Part shown: piece after piece, positions 6,626 to 12,704 of the stretch
Numbering within the stretch: position 1 is the stretch's first letter
Layout: every line of letters starts with the position of its first letter
From: a virus
Length of the DNA stretch: 22,963 nt
Strand: one strand, 5' to 3'
IMG/VR virus record: IMGVR_UViG_3300044695_006617
Location: 1-22,963 of that record
Program-made: the position numbers and the translations under genes
Notes under the pieces: generated by a model
Seen by the model: only the letters and a program-made list of their open reading frames with translations
Told to the model about the DNA's origin: nothing
Database searches by the model: none

Positions 6626-7600
6626 TTATGCTACTTGAAGCACACTATTAACAGTTTTAAGAATACGATTCTTTTCTGCGTTCATTGCAGAATCAAATCC
6701 ACTTGCTGCTGCCAACTTAGATTCACCAGTACCACGATACCAGTCTAGGCGTTCGGTGATTGCGTTAAACGCACCCCAAGCATTACCAGCGATCATATGA
6801 TTGTTGTCGCCAACATATAGATCATTGATAACATCAATTTTGTTTGTCCACATTGTCATAGCCTTTTTGGAATCATCATTAGGCTTAGGATAGACAGCGA
6901 GCAGAACATCATTGAATTGTTTAGCGTTGATTTCTTTTTCGATCATGGTGTTAGCCATTTTAGAAAAATCATCAAGGTACGCATTGGCTAATCCAAGAGC
7001 AGTACGGGCTGCTTGAACTTTACCATTAGCAGTTTGAGTGTGGCGAATCTTGAATGATTGCTTAGTAGAGCGCAACGCCATATTGAGAGTGTTAGCGCAT
7101 ACTACACGCACAGGCGTAACACTTGCTTGAATAGATACAGAACCATCGTGTGAGGTGTGAACCAAAAGATAGTTATCGATTTTATCTGCTACACCATTAG
7201 GGTCTAACACGATTGAGCGATTAAGTGCAATAGAACCAAATACTACACGACCACCTTTAATTGATCCAGCAGTTTCCCAACGACCACCATCAAGCATTGC
7301 ATCAGCGAATGAGAATAGATCCTCATTTTGTAGTGTGTGATAGCGTTCGCCAACTACGCCAAGCACATCATTTTGTCCTGCGATAAATGGATTCGTTCGG
7401 GTAACGAAAAAATAATTCTTATCGCATACTAGCGGTGTAGGCATAACAACTTCCTCTAAGCGGACATCCCACTTATGAAGGTTTGCTAATTCCAACATTT
7501 CTGTTGTAGTAACTTCCTCATTGAACACAGTACCTAAACCGTGCCAAGCAGGTTGTCTAAATGAAGCGAATGATTTATCGCTTTCTAACTCATGAGCCAT
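6626..7600 (-). CDS. DUF932 (phage/plasmid-like, TIGR03299-type) protein
   Basis: A 324-residue protein. I chose the ATG at 7600 (MAHELESDKSFASFRQPAWH) because GAAAGGACAAAA precedes it; a frame extension to 7651 would run through the promoter. Family hallmarks are the N-terminal FRQPAWHGLGTVF, the middle YHTLQNEDLFSFADAML, VRVVCANTLNMAL, and the C-terminal NAWGAFNAITERLDW. DUF932 proteins are widespread in actinophages and plasmids; their biochemical role is unknown. Promoter: TTGACT (7658-7653), 17 bases, TAAAAT (7635-7630), with a CRP-like site further upstream. Confidence 0.9.
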   Translation of the reverse strand: MAHELESDKSFASFRQPAWHGLGTVFNEEVTTTEMLELANLHKWDVRLEEVVMPTPLVCDKNYFFVTRTNPFIAGQNDVLGVVGERYHTLQNEDLFSFADAMLDGGRWETAGSIKGGRVVFGSIALNRSIVLDPNGVADKIDNYLLVHTSHDGSVSIQASVTPVRVVCANTLNMALRSTKQSFKIRHTQTANGKVQAARTALGLANAYLDDFSKMANTMIEKEINAKQFNDVLLAVYPKPNDDSKKAMTMWTNKIDVINDLYVGDNNHMIAGNAWGAFNAITERLDWYRGTGESKLAAASGFDSAMNAEKNRILKTVNSVLQVA

Positions 7601-7629
7601 TTTTGTCCTTTCGTTTTGTTGATATTCTA

Positions 7630-7739
7630 ATTTTACAGGATGGGGAACCAAAAGTCAAATCGTAAGACTAGGAGATTATTCTTAAAGTTCTTAAATGGTA
7701 CATATCAGACATTGTGACGTAGGTCACTCGCACATGTGA
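7630..7739 (-). promoter_or_regulatory. Composite control region of the DUF932 gene
   Basis: In minus-strand order: an ACATGTGA palindrome (7739-7732), a CRP/GlxR-like 16-mer TGTGACGTAGGTCACT (written on plus, 7713-7728), a box AATGTCTGATATGT (7713-7700), then TTGACT-17-TAAAAT. The leader TAGAATATCAAC leads to GAAAGG. The GTGAC/GTCAC arms of the 16-mer are perfectly symmetrical. Confidence 0.65.
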
Positions 7740-7743
7740 ATAT

Positions 7744-7766
7744 TAGCCAGTTTTAAGACTTGGCTA
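7744..7766 (-). other. 3' hairpin element, copy 2
   Basis: TAGCCA/TGGCTA form the outer stem, followed by a bulged A and GT/AC pairs. Compared with copy 1, both arms have changed together (GAGCA/TGCTC to AGCCA/TGGCT). It lies 20 bases after the stop at 7787. Confidence 0.6.
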
Positions 7767-7786
7767 GGTCTATTCCCCTATAGGAA

Positions 7787-8170
7787 TTATAGTGGTGTTA
7801 CAGCGTCAATGCTTAACTCGGAACTTGAAATTTCTATATCCCAAGATGACGCTTCAATGTTGCTACACATATCGCTTGCTTCCTCTGCTGATTCTGCTTC
7901 GACTTCTGCATACCCGTCGATAGTAAAATAAACAGCAAAAGTTTTTTTGATTGTTTCAATACTATTCTCTGCTAAGAAAGAATTAATTGAATCAAGACTG
8001 ACATACACATTGTCCTCGCCAGTGCCAACGTGTTCTCTAAAGAAAGATCTAACATTATCTTGCAACTTTACATATAACTGAAAGTTACTGTCTGATATTG
8101 TTTTACTATCTTTCAACAATACCTGTAGTCTTTCAATTTCAATGCGTAACTCTGTATCTGTTGCTTGCAT
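7787..8170 (-). CDS. 127-aa hypothetical protein, coiled-coil N-terminus
   Basis: I start at the ATG at 8170 (MQATDTELRIEIERLQVLL), one base after the upstream stop and preceded by GGAAGGACAG. Residues 5-25 look coiled-coil. The C-terminal half is a beta/alpha segment (FAVYFTIDGYAEVEAESAEEA) with an acidic end. The FxVYxxIDGYAEVEAESAEEA pattern resembles a small ferredoxin-like fold seen in short phage proteins, but no function is known. Confidence 0.7.
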   Translation of the reverse strand: MQATDTELRIEIERLQVLLKDSKTISDSNFQLYVKLQDNVRSFFREHVGTGEDNVYVSLDSINSFLAENSIETIKKTFAVYFTIDGYAEVEAESAEEASDMCSNIEASSWDIEISSSELSIDAVTPL

Positions 8171-8171
8171 A

Positions 8172-8471
8172 TTACTGTCCTTCCGATTGTAGGAATAATT
8201 CAATTTCATTTATTAACTGTGTTTCGTTGTGTTTGATTGCTTTGTCAATTTCATTGTTAATAGTTTTTTCATCAAGGAATAACGGCACAATTCTGCTTGC
8301 TGTCATAGCGGCAACACTTAGAGAATAATTATACAACTCTCGCATAATTGTTTCTAAATCTACACCTTCTCCAATACTTGCCATTAACGCACTTGCTTCA
8401 CTCGTGATTTCGTTTGAGTGTACACCTTCCATTGTTTCGTCTGCGATCTTGTCCATTAGGGGGTTTTCCAT
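8172..8471 (-). CDS. 99-aa hypothetical phage protein
   Basis: The ATG at 8471 (MENPLMDKIADETMEG) follows AAAGGAACCCCT. The frame continues to an ATG at 8492, but by comparison with sister leaders that ATG falls in the conserved leader (TTAGAATATGACAACGAAAGG), so 8471 is preferred. The protein is helical and acidic, with a hydrophobic run YNYSLSVAAMTASRIVPLFL. Cotranscribed with the gene ending at 7787. Confidence 0.7.
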   Translation of the reverse strand: MENPLMDKIADETMEGVHSNEITSEASALMASIGEGVDLETIMRELYNYSLSVAAMTASRIVPLFLDEKTINNEIDKAIKHNETQLINEIELFLQSEGQ

Positions 8472-8498
8472 AGGGGTTCCTTTCGTTGTCATATTCTA

Positions 8499-8579
8499 AT
8501 CTTAGCAGATAGGGCTGACAATAGCCAATCTTAAATGGTACAAATTGGACATTGTGAGCAAGATCACATTGACATGTGA
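8499..8579 (-). promoter_or_regulatory. Composite control region with a perfect CRP-type site
   Basis: The minus strand carries in order ACATGTGA (8579-8572), TGTGA-N6-TCACA (8568-8553, a perfect match to the classical CRP consensus), the box AATGTCCAATTTGT (8553-8540), TGTCAG (8520-8515), and TAAGAT (8504-8499) exactly 10 bases after it. Confidence 0.65.
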
Positions 8580-8588
8580 ATTTTTAGT

Positions 8589-8609
8589 GAGCAGTTTTAC
8601 ACCTTGCTC
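8589..8609 (-). other. 3' hairpin element, copy 3
   Basis: GAGCAAGGTGTAAAACTGCTC can form GAGCA/TGCTC plus GT/AC with bulged AG. It lies about 40 bases after the stop at 8650. Confidence 0.55.
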
Positions 8610-8649
8610 AGGGTGTTAGTAGTATCAGGGCGTTTGCTTGCCCGTCTAT

Positions 8650-9081
8650 TTACAGATAACGAGCAATAGCATTGTAAGTGCTAGTGCTAACAACTTCCTC
8701 GTCTGTCATTTTGAGAATACGAACAGCGTTTTCAATTTCATTTACTGTGTCAGCATATTCGCTTGCGTGAATAATTGTATAATTTCTTTCAGGTTCTTTT
8801 GGTAGTTTTGACTCATCAACTGTTATATCAAAGTCAATGTTTAAGCATTTGCTGTAATTGCGATAACTTGTTCTAAAGTTTTGTGCTAACTTAGCATTAG
8901 CAAGAGCGTACTCGATAAGTTCTTTTTTGTACGCTTCGTGTTCTTTATTATACTTTTTTTCTAGTGCTTCTTGTGCTAAGTAATCTTTCTTGAATTGTGT
9001 TAGTTTTTCCTCTAACGCTTTAATTACTTTTGCTGTTGCGATTTTTACTGAGATTGGTTTTGATTTTTGATACCTTGACAT
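8650..9081 (-). CDS. 143-aa coiled-coil hypothetical protein
   Basis: The ATG at 9081 (MSRYQKSKPISVKIATAK) is preceded by AAAGGAACCCAAAT. Residues 18-70 are strongly helical and Lys/Glu-rich (EEKLTQFKKDYLAQEALEKKYN), a likely coiled coil. The C-terminal part is mixed. No recognised domain. Second gene of the unit that starts at 9311; a 3' hairpin lies between the two genes and another follows this one. Confidence 0.7.
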   Translation of the reverse strand: MSRYQKSKPISVKIATAKVIKALEEKLTQFKKDYLAQEALEKKYNKEHEAYKKELIEYALANAKLAQNFRTSYRNYSKCLNIDFDITVDESKLPKEPERNYTIIHASEYADTVNEIENAVRILKMTDEEVVSTSTYNAIARYL

Positions 9082-9116
9082 ATTTGGGTTCCTTTACTTT
9101 TAGGGGTTTGGGTGGT

Positions 9117-9140
9117 GAGCAGTTTATCCTTCACTTGCTC
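9117..9140 (-). other. 3' hairpin element, copy 4
   Basis: GAGCAAGT...AAACTGCTC forms GAGCA/TGCTC, a bulged A and GT/AC, with a longer loop than the other copies. It lies 18 bases after the stop at 9159 and before the Shine-Dalgarno of the next gene. Confidence 0.55.
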
Positions 9141-9158
9141 AGGTGAGGTTTGATTTGC

Positions 9159-9311
9159 TTATTCAGCAGACCAAGTTGTCCAACGCTCATTACCGCTTAC
9201 ATCAAGCAGAACACGCACCGAGCCAGATGCTTGTGGGTGGATTTCCTTGATAACGCCAGTAACTCCAGATTTTAGAGTTGTGTAGTTATCTCCGATTTGA
9301 TAGTTTCCCAT
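9159..9311 (-). CDS. 50-aa small beta-barrel (KOW/SH3-like) phage protein
   Basis: The sequence MGNYQIGDNYTTLKSGVTGVI, then KEIHPQASGSVRVLLDV, ending ERWTTWSAE, has the alternating strand pattern of a minimal SH3/KOW-type barrel: a G-x-x-Y...SGVTGxI turn, then VRVLLDV and RWTTW strands. Similar short proteins occur in actinophages without known function. The ATG at 9311 is preceded by GAAAGGAAGC. The promoter is TTGAGT (9370-9365)-17-TATACT (9347-9342). Confidence 0.75.
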   Translation of the reverse strand: MGNYQIGDNYTTLKSGVTGVIKEIHPQASGSVRVLLDVSGNERWTTWSAE

Positions 9312-9341
9312 TTTTGCTTCCTTTCGTTTGTTGATAGTTCA

Positions 9342-9412
9342 AGTATAGCATTTTTAGGGCTATAACTCAAATCCTAGCGGTGTGAGATACACCACAGGAC
9401 AATTCGGACATT
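9342..9412 (-). promoter_or_regulatory. Control region of the 9311 unit
   Basis: Box AATGTCCGAATTGT (9412-9399), CRP/GlxR-like TGTGAGATACACCACA (plus 9381-9396), then TTGAGT-17-TATACT and a leader TTGAACTATCAACAAACGAAAGG-like in layout. The order of the CRP-like site and the AATGTCC box is reversed relative to the 8471 unit. Confidence 0.6.
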
Positions 9413-9475
9413 TTACCTATGACCCATACCATTTATTAGTAATATGGATATAAGTATGATAAATAGCCACTCCAT
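9413..9475 (-). CDS. 20-aa membrane micropeptide
   Basis: The peptide MEWLFIILISILLINGMGHR is one hydrophobic helix with a charged end. The start has CGAAAGGAATATAAT upstream and its own promoter TTGACT (9528-9523)-17-TAAAAT (9505-9500), so a strong promoter and ribosome site serve only this tiny frame before the next control region begins. That is the main reason to believe it is translated. Confidence 0.5.
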   Translation of the reverse strand: MEWLFIILISILLINGMGHR

Positions 9476-9499
9476 ATTATATTCCTTTCGGACAGTTCA

Positions 9500-9528
9500 A
9501 TTTTACCATTTTGGCAGGGGATAGTCAA
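9500..9528 (-). promoter_or_regulatory. Sigma-70-type promoter for the 20-aa peptide
   Basis: TTGACT and TAAAAT are spaced 17 bases apart. The -35 begins two bases after the stop codon of the GP88-like gene. Confidence 0.65.
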
Positions 9529-9529
9529 A

Positions 9530-10252
9530 TCATTTCTTACTAGCAGAGAATAGAATATCATTTCTCTCATATACGCATTGTCCGCAAGTAACGCAAGCAG
9601 ACCCTGCTTTAGAGATGAGAGGAATTTTCTTATTGTTCTCAGGACACTTAACGCCACTCTTGCCAATAAGGTTGAGCATATCTTCTTTACCTTGTGCAAA
9701 GGTTTGGGAAAGATAGGCTAGTTTTATTCCTTGAGTAGAGAGACCTTGTGCAACACTCTTGTTGTCGTCGTCTGTTGAGTAATATAAAGATAAGTTTGCA
9801 ATATCTTTTAACCATACGGTTGCAGAGGCGACACGTGTATAAACCCAGAATTGAACATCCTCGTTGTTTTCAATAACATCACGCCAAGCACGTGTATAAG
9901 TATCATTGAAAAAATCACCGTCCCAGTGAATGCGGAATAGTTTTTCTGCATTGCGTTTATCGCAATCTTTTTTAAAGTCTTCAATCATTTCTGAAAGTAA
10001 ATTAACCATAGTTTCATGATCAGCGTCTTTTAATAGGTCCCAATTATGGAGCAGGTTATCTCTTACTCCCTTGTAAATCTTTTCTAACTTTCCTGCGTAA
10101 CAGACTTTTTTGCAGGTAGGGGTTTCTCCTGGACAGGAATAGGCTTTACCAGCGGGGAGGCCAAAGGTGTTAGCAATTGTTGCAGTCTTACCATTAGGGC
10201 TGACAGCATTAGCGACCTTTCTATCGTTTGATCTTTTTAGTTTGGGGTTCAT
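9530..10252 (-). CDS. Gene-product-88 family actinophage protein
   Basis: 240 residues matching the actinophage GP88 family in its N-terminal half: NGKTATIANTFGLPAGKAYSC, then PGETPTCKKVCYAGKLEKIY (CxxxxxxCxxxC), and FRIHWDGDFFNDTYTRAWRDV. The C-terminal part has a cysteine group, VKCPENNKK...CVTCGQC (residues about 206-227). Cysteine spacing suggests a metal or Fe-S site; the function is not known. The ATG at 10252 overlaps the preceding stop as ATGA. It also lies six bases after a TATAAT (10264-10259) embedded in the end of the preceding gene, so it may have its own leaderless mRNA. Confidence 0.88.
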   Translation of the reverse strand: MNPKLKRSNDRKVANAVSPNGKTATIANTFGLPAGKAYSCPGETPTCKKVCYAGKLEKIYKGVRDNLLHNWDLLKDADHETMVNLLSEMIEDFKKDCDKRNAEKLFRIHWDGDFFNDTYTRAWRDVIENNEDVQFWVYTRVASATVWLKDIANLSLYYSTDDDNKSVAQGLSTQGIKLAYLSQTFAQGKEDMLNLIGKSGVKCPENNKKIPLISKAGSACVTCGQCVYERNDILFSASKK

Positions 10253-10395
10253 GGTTCTATTATACCTTCCTGCACTGACAATTTAGGGTGTTTTTTCTTG
10301 CGTACGTAAACTTTTTTTGACGGGACATAGGAAGCAGCATTAGATCTACGTAATTCCATTAGGATACGTAACTCCTCATCTGTCTTTTTTGTCAT
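10249..10395 (-). CDS. 48-aa basic protein, leaderless start
   Basis: The ATG at 10395 is six bases after TAAAAT (10407-10402), which lies 17 bases from TTGACT (10430-10425): a good promoter with +1 at the start codon. The product begins MTKKTDEELRILMELRRSNA and ends in a lysine-rich stretch (SKKVYVRKKKHPKLS). A small nucleic-acid-binding protein is possible. Overlaps the GP88-like gene by four bases. Confidence 0.65.
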   Translation of the reverse strand: MTKKTDEELRILMELRRSNAASYVPSKKVYVRKKKHPKLSVQEGIIEP

Positions 10396-10401
10396 AGGAT
10401 A

Positions 10402-10470
10402 ATTTTATCATTTGGTTAAGCCAAAGTCAATTCCTGGGAGATTCTAGACAAAACGGACATTCACATGTGA
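10402..10470 (-). promoter_or_regulatory. Promoter with adjacent ACATGTGA and AATGTCC boxes
   Basis: TCACATGTGA (10470-10461, a perfect 10-base palindrome) runs directly into the box AATGTCCGTTTTGT (10461-10448), followed by TTGACT-17-TAAAAT. No CRP-like 16-mer is seen here. The same fused pair (ACATGTGATGTCCGTTTTG) occurs on the plus strand at 12863-12881. Confidence 0.6.
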
Positions 10471-10486
10471 CCCCGAAGGGCTTTTA
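10471..10486. terminator. TTCG-loop hairpin after the 11621-10487 operon
   Basis: On the minus strand GCCC-TTCG-GGG follows the stop at 10487. The T-run is on the plus-strand side (CTTTTATTATTTT). It resembles the hairpin at 3875-3891, also next to an ACATGTGA palindrome. Confidence 0.5.
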
Positions 10487-10636
10487 TTATTTTCTATGCA
10501 TAAGTTTTTTGTTTAGAGTTTGCAAAATATAAATACTATCTTTTTGTTTTCTAATATAATTAAATTGCAAAATCATTACTAAGCAAGATCCTGCAAGTGC
10601 GATTGTTATAGCGATTATATCTAGGTTTGTTATCAT
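10487..10636 (-). CDS. 49-aa single-pass membrane protein
   Basis: The ATG at 10636 is one base beyond the preceding stop and has GAGGAAAATTAAA upstream. Residues 5-25 (LDIIAITIALAGSCLVMILQF) form a membrane helix, followed by a basic cytosolic-type tail (YIRKQKDSIYILQTLNKK). Last gene of the operon. Function unknown. Confidence 0.6.
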   Translation of the reverse strand: MITNLDIIAITIALAGSCLVMILQFNYIRKQKDSIYILQTLNKKLMHRK

Positions 10637-10637
10637 T

Positions 10638-10736
10638 TTAATTTTCCTCAATTTCTTTTAGTATTTCCCAAAGCACTGGCTCTAGTGCTAAGGATGCTTC
10701 ATCTAACTTTTCTTGTAGTGTTTTAGTCATTGTCAT
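10638..10736 (-). CDS. 32-aa acidic helical peptide
   Basis: Starts at ATG 10736 (MTMTKTLQEKLDEASLALEP), or at a second ATG two codons on; either overlaps the upstream stop (14 or 8 bases). The longer open frame reaches 10826 but would run through the preceding gene. The peptide is one amphipathic acidic helix (EPVLWEILKEIEEN). Its position within a tightly coupled operon is the chief support. Confidence 0.5.
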   Translation of the reverse strand: MTMTKTLQEKLDEASLALEPVLWEILKEIEEN

Positions 10737-11028
10737 ATATCCATTCCCATAAGTGGTGAGATTCAATAATTGCATCTGCTGGCGCAAATCGCTCACCTTT
10801 CCAAGTAATTTGGAATGGCTCGCCATTTCTATCTAATCCATCGCAAGGCAACTCAATTAGTTTTTGTGTTAGTCCGTCATTATATGCGGTAATTGCTTCA
10901 ACGCATACAGATACCATTGAATGAGGAATGGGCGGGTAGTGATTACTACGCAACTGAATAGTGATCGCAGTTTCTAGGGGGATATTGAAATCCCCGCTAG
11001 CCAACTCAGTAGATAAATTGTTACCCAT
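10723..11028 (-). CDS. 101-aa conserved actinophage protein
   Basis: The pattern of FNIPLETAITIQLRSNHYPP, followed by PHSMVSVCVEAITAYNDG and ending APADAIIESHHLWEWIYDND, resembles a protein conserved across mycobacteriophage-type phages and of unknown role. The start ATG at 11028 shares one base with the preceding stop (TAATG). No cysteine cluster or membrane segment. Confidence 0.75.
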   Translation of the reverse strand: MGNNLSTELASGDFNIPLETAITIQLRSNHYPPIPHSMVSVCVEAITAYNDGLTQKLIELPCDGLDRNGEPFQITWKGERFAPADAIIESHHLWEWIYDND

Positions 11029-11231
11029 TAAACAATCACCTCACAATAAGATCCATTGTTGTACTTATTCACTTTCTTTTCCATTTCTTTTAATTCAAAG
11101 ACAGCCACGACCATTCCAGTAAGAAAAGTTTTAATTACTTCCTCACTCATCTGGTTAAATTGTGGATAGTCGTTTAGGTTTAGTGTGTGTTTAAAGATGA
11201 TAGGGGTCTCTACTGTTAGAGTGTTATTCAT
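11028..11231 (-). CDS. 67-aa hypothetical protein
   Basis: I prefer the ATG at 11231 (MNNTLTVETPIIFKHTLNLN) because it overlaps the upstream stop by eight bases (ATGAATAA); the frame is open further upstream through the preceding gene. The C-terminal half contains a helix (IKTFLTGMVVAVFELKEMEK). Unknown function. Confidence 0.65.
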   Translation of the reverse strand: MNNTLTVETPIIFKHTLNLNDYPQFNQMSEEVIKTFLTGMVVAVFELKEMEKKVNKYNNGSYCEVIV

Positions 11232-11433
11232 TGTTGTTTCTCGCTTCCTGTTGTAGTTCCTCTGTTTCGTCATAGTGTTCCTCATAGTACGCCTCATATT
11301 CTGCTAAGTCCTCATCTGTCCAATCAGAATAAAGATCTGCAGGAATTGTGTCAACTTCTGGGGTATCAAAAATAGTATCTCCATACCCGTCAGTTTCTGG
11401 TGTAACTCTTTCGAATGAATAAGTGTAACTCAT
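11224..11433 (-). CDS. 69-aa very acidic protein
   Basis: MSYTYSFERVTPETDGYGD then an Asp/Glu/Tyr-rich stretch (YSDWTDEDLAEYEAYYEEHY). The strong negative charge and small size resemble DNA-mimic proteins, but this is compositional only. ATG shares one base with the upstream stop. Confidence 0.65.
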   Translation of the reverse strand: MSYTYSFERVTPETDGYGDTIFDTPEVDTIPADLYSDWTDEDLAEYEAYYEEHYDETEELQQEARNNNE

Positions 11434-11621
11434 TACGCACCAACTTTCATAGTAGAATTATAGCAAGCATTTTCAAATTTCTCTGGTGAAAAATTGTCGT
11501 TGTCTGCTTGAAAGAAATCTGCGAAATCCATTATTAAATCCTCGAATAAAGTTTGAGGTATTTCATCTTGGTATGCTCGCAAAATATCCGATACATTAAC
11601 ATAGTCTTTTCTTGTCATCAT
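11433..11621 (-). CDS. 62-aa protein, paralogue of the gene at 12108-12266
   Basis: It starts MMTRKDYVNVSDILRAYQDE. The segment TLFEDLIMDFADFFQADNDN, followed by KFENACYN, matches its paralogue (TLIMDFSDFFERDNSNFNSE then LFEKACK). GAAGGGAAAACCTATA precedes the paired ATGs. First gene of the 11621-to-10487 operon. Helical and acidic; function unknown. Confidence 0.75.
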   Translation of the reverse strand: MMTRKDYVNVSDILRAYQDEIPQTLFEDLIMDFADFFQADNDNFSPEKFENACYNSTMKVGA

Positions 11622-11654
11622 TATAGGTTTTCCCTTCGTTGTTGTTATATTCTA

Positions 11655-11776
11655 AGTCTAGCCTAAGCCACTGACAAACACCAATCCAAAATGGGGATAA
11701 ATCGGACATTTCTTAAATTAGTTTTGTGAGATAGCCCACATAAGTTATCCACAAGGTTATCCACAATCACATGTGT
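11655..11776 (-). promoter_or_regulatory. Control region of the 11621 operon, with two DnaA-type boxes
   Basis: On the plus strand: TGTGAGATAGCCCACA (11725-11740, CRP/GlxR-like), TTATCCACA twice (11745-11753 and 11757-11765, 12-base pitch), and ACATGTGT (11769-11776). On the minus strand: AATGTCCGATTTAT (11710-11697), TGTCAG (11676-11671), 10 bases, TAGACT (11660-11655), then a leader with AACAACAACGAAGGG. Confidence 0.6.
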
Positions 11777-11815
11777 GCGACACGCCCGAGTGCGTTACAT
11801 TGAAATATAAGGGTT

Positions 11816-12001
11816 TTATAACTCCAATATTTCTTGTGGTGGTGCGTCGCTATATACATACTTTAGATTTATTAAATCTATATAGCGAAAGCCACTCACT
11901 AGAGATTGTTCACCGCAAGAGATACAAGTCCTATCCCAAGAGTCCTGACCAAAATTACAATCAGGACAATACGCACACGCACTATCTAATTTATATTTCA
12001 T
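11816..12001 (-). CDS. 61-aa zinc-ribbon protein
   Basis: The N-terminal half has CAYCPDC (residues 9-15) and CISCGE (26-31), a four-cysteine zinc ribbon, followed by a tail (ending DAPPQEILEL). The ATG at 12001 overlaps the previous stop as ATGA. Last gene of the 12445-to-11816 operon. Confidence 0.7.
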   Translation of the reverse strand: MKYKLDSACAYCPDCNFGQDSWDRTCISCGEQSLVSGFRYIDLINLKYVYSDAPPQEILEL

Positions 12002-12108
12002 TCATCCCACCCATATTTCTCAGCCCTTAGCAATAAGCCAAAGGCTAGTACGCCAGCAAGCGCAACAAGTCCAGCAGATACGAAAGATATTAGAGCCCAA
12101 TAGTTCAT
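11998..12108 (-). CDS. 36-aa single-helix membrane protein
   Basis: MNYWALISFVSAGLVALAGV continues as a hydrophobic helix, then LLLRAEKYGWDE. It is locked between neighbours by a TAATG junction upstream and ATGA downstream, which supports translation. Function unknown. Confidence 0.6.
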   Translation of the reverse strand: MNYWALISFVSAGLVALAGVLAFGLLLRAEKYGWDE

Positions 12109-12266
12109 TATTTACACGCCTTTTCAAATAGTTCGGAATTAAAATTGGAATTATCTCTCTCAAAGAAATCAGAGAAATCCATTATCAAAGTTTCAAGTAC
12201 GCCAGCAGGCATATCAGTATTTTTTAGAATATCTGCTACCTCTTGGTAGTGTTTGCGTGTCATCAT
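12108..12266 (-). CDS. 52-aa paralogue of the protein at 11433-11621
   Basis: It begins MMTRKHYQEVADILKNTDMP; the shared core is LETLIMDFSDFFERDNSNFN. Both copies keep the MMTRK start and the (F/E)KAC-type end, but this one lacks the last ten residues. ATG shares a base with the preceding stop (TAATG). The two copies sit in neighbouring operons. Confidence 0.7.
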   Translation of the reverse strand: MMTRKHYQEVADILKNTDMPAGVLETLIMDFSDFFERDNSNFNSELFEKACK

Positions 12267-12445
12267 TATTTAGATACCTCCCATTTTGACCAACGACCTA
12301 AGCGGTCACTATCAAAGTCAATATAGAAGGACTCGATATTTTGTTCACACTCTATACAGAAAGTATAGGCAACCTCATCAACGATAGAGATAGCACTCTT
12401 GAAAGGAGTATGGGTATGGATTTTGTTTATTGTTAATGTAGTCAT
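12266..12445 (-). CDS. 59-aa hypothetical protein with CIEC knuckle
   Basis: The ATG at 12445 (MTTLTINKIHTHTPF) has AAAGGTGGTCA upstream; an ATG three codons earlier is worse placed. A CIEC pair near residue 30 plus histidines at 10 and 12 could bind metal. The first five codons and the leader are nearly identical to those of the gene at 12704, although the proteins differ afterwards. Confidence 0.7.
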   Translation of the reverse strand: MTTLTINKIHTHTPFKSAISIVDEVAYTFCIECEQNIESFYIDFDSDRLGRWSKWEVSK

Positions 12446-12479
12446 ATTGACCACCTTTCTTTTTTGTTGTTATGGTGTA

Positions 12480-12545
12480 AGTCTAGCAGAGGGGTCTGAC
12501 ATTTAAGCCCATTTTGGACTCGTGTCGGGTGTGTTACTGATCACA
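12480..12545 (-). promoter_or_regulatory. Promoter of the 12445 operon
   Basis: TGTCAG (12501-12496), 10 bases, TAGACT (12485-12480), leader with AACAACAA then GAAAGGTGG. A CRP-like TGTGT-N6-TCACA (plus 12530-12545) overlaps the 3' end of the upstream gene. Confidence 0.55.
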
Positions 12546-12704
12546 CTCGCAAGGCTCATAAGGGTCAAACTCGCAATAGTAGCAACCTTGCGCCTCGAAA
12601 TGCTTTTCGCAATAGTGGCGGTATTGAACCTCGTCGCAGTGGGTGAATTGGGTGTAATCGGTTAAATAGTACCGATTTAGGGGCATTAGGATTAATGTAG
12701 TCAT
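12534..12704 (-). CDS. 56-aa cysteine-rich zinc-binding protein
   Basis: It begins MTTLILMPLNRYYLTDYTQF, followed by HCDEVQYRHYCEKHFEAQG, then CYYC and CEC: six cysteines plus histidines, enough for one or two zinc sites. The start ATG at 12704 follows GAAAGGTGGTCAAA. The promoter is TGTCAG (12756-12751), 10 bases, TATAAT (12740-12735). The stop codon lies within a CRP-like site of the next operon. Function unknown. Confidence 0.7.
   Translation of the reverse strand: MTTLILMPLNRYYLTDYTQFTHCDEVQYRHYCEKHFEAQGCYYCEFDPYEPCECDQ

Noticed and set aside
8472-8492. ATG at 8492 as a leaderless start (TAAGAT, six bases, ATG)
   Set aside because: Sister leaders have the same sequence with ATA in place of ATG, and a good Shine-Dalgarno serves the ATG at 8471; a dual start cannot be excluded.
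9436-9699. Minus-strand frame of 87 codons overlapping the end of the GP88-like gene
   Set aside because: It lies in another frame of the GP88-like gene and runs across the promoter of the 20-aa peptide; no start signal.
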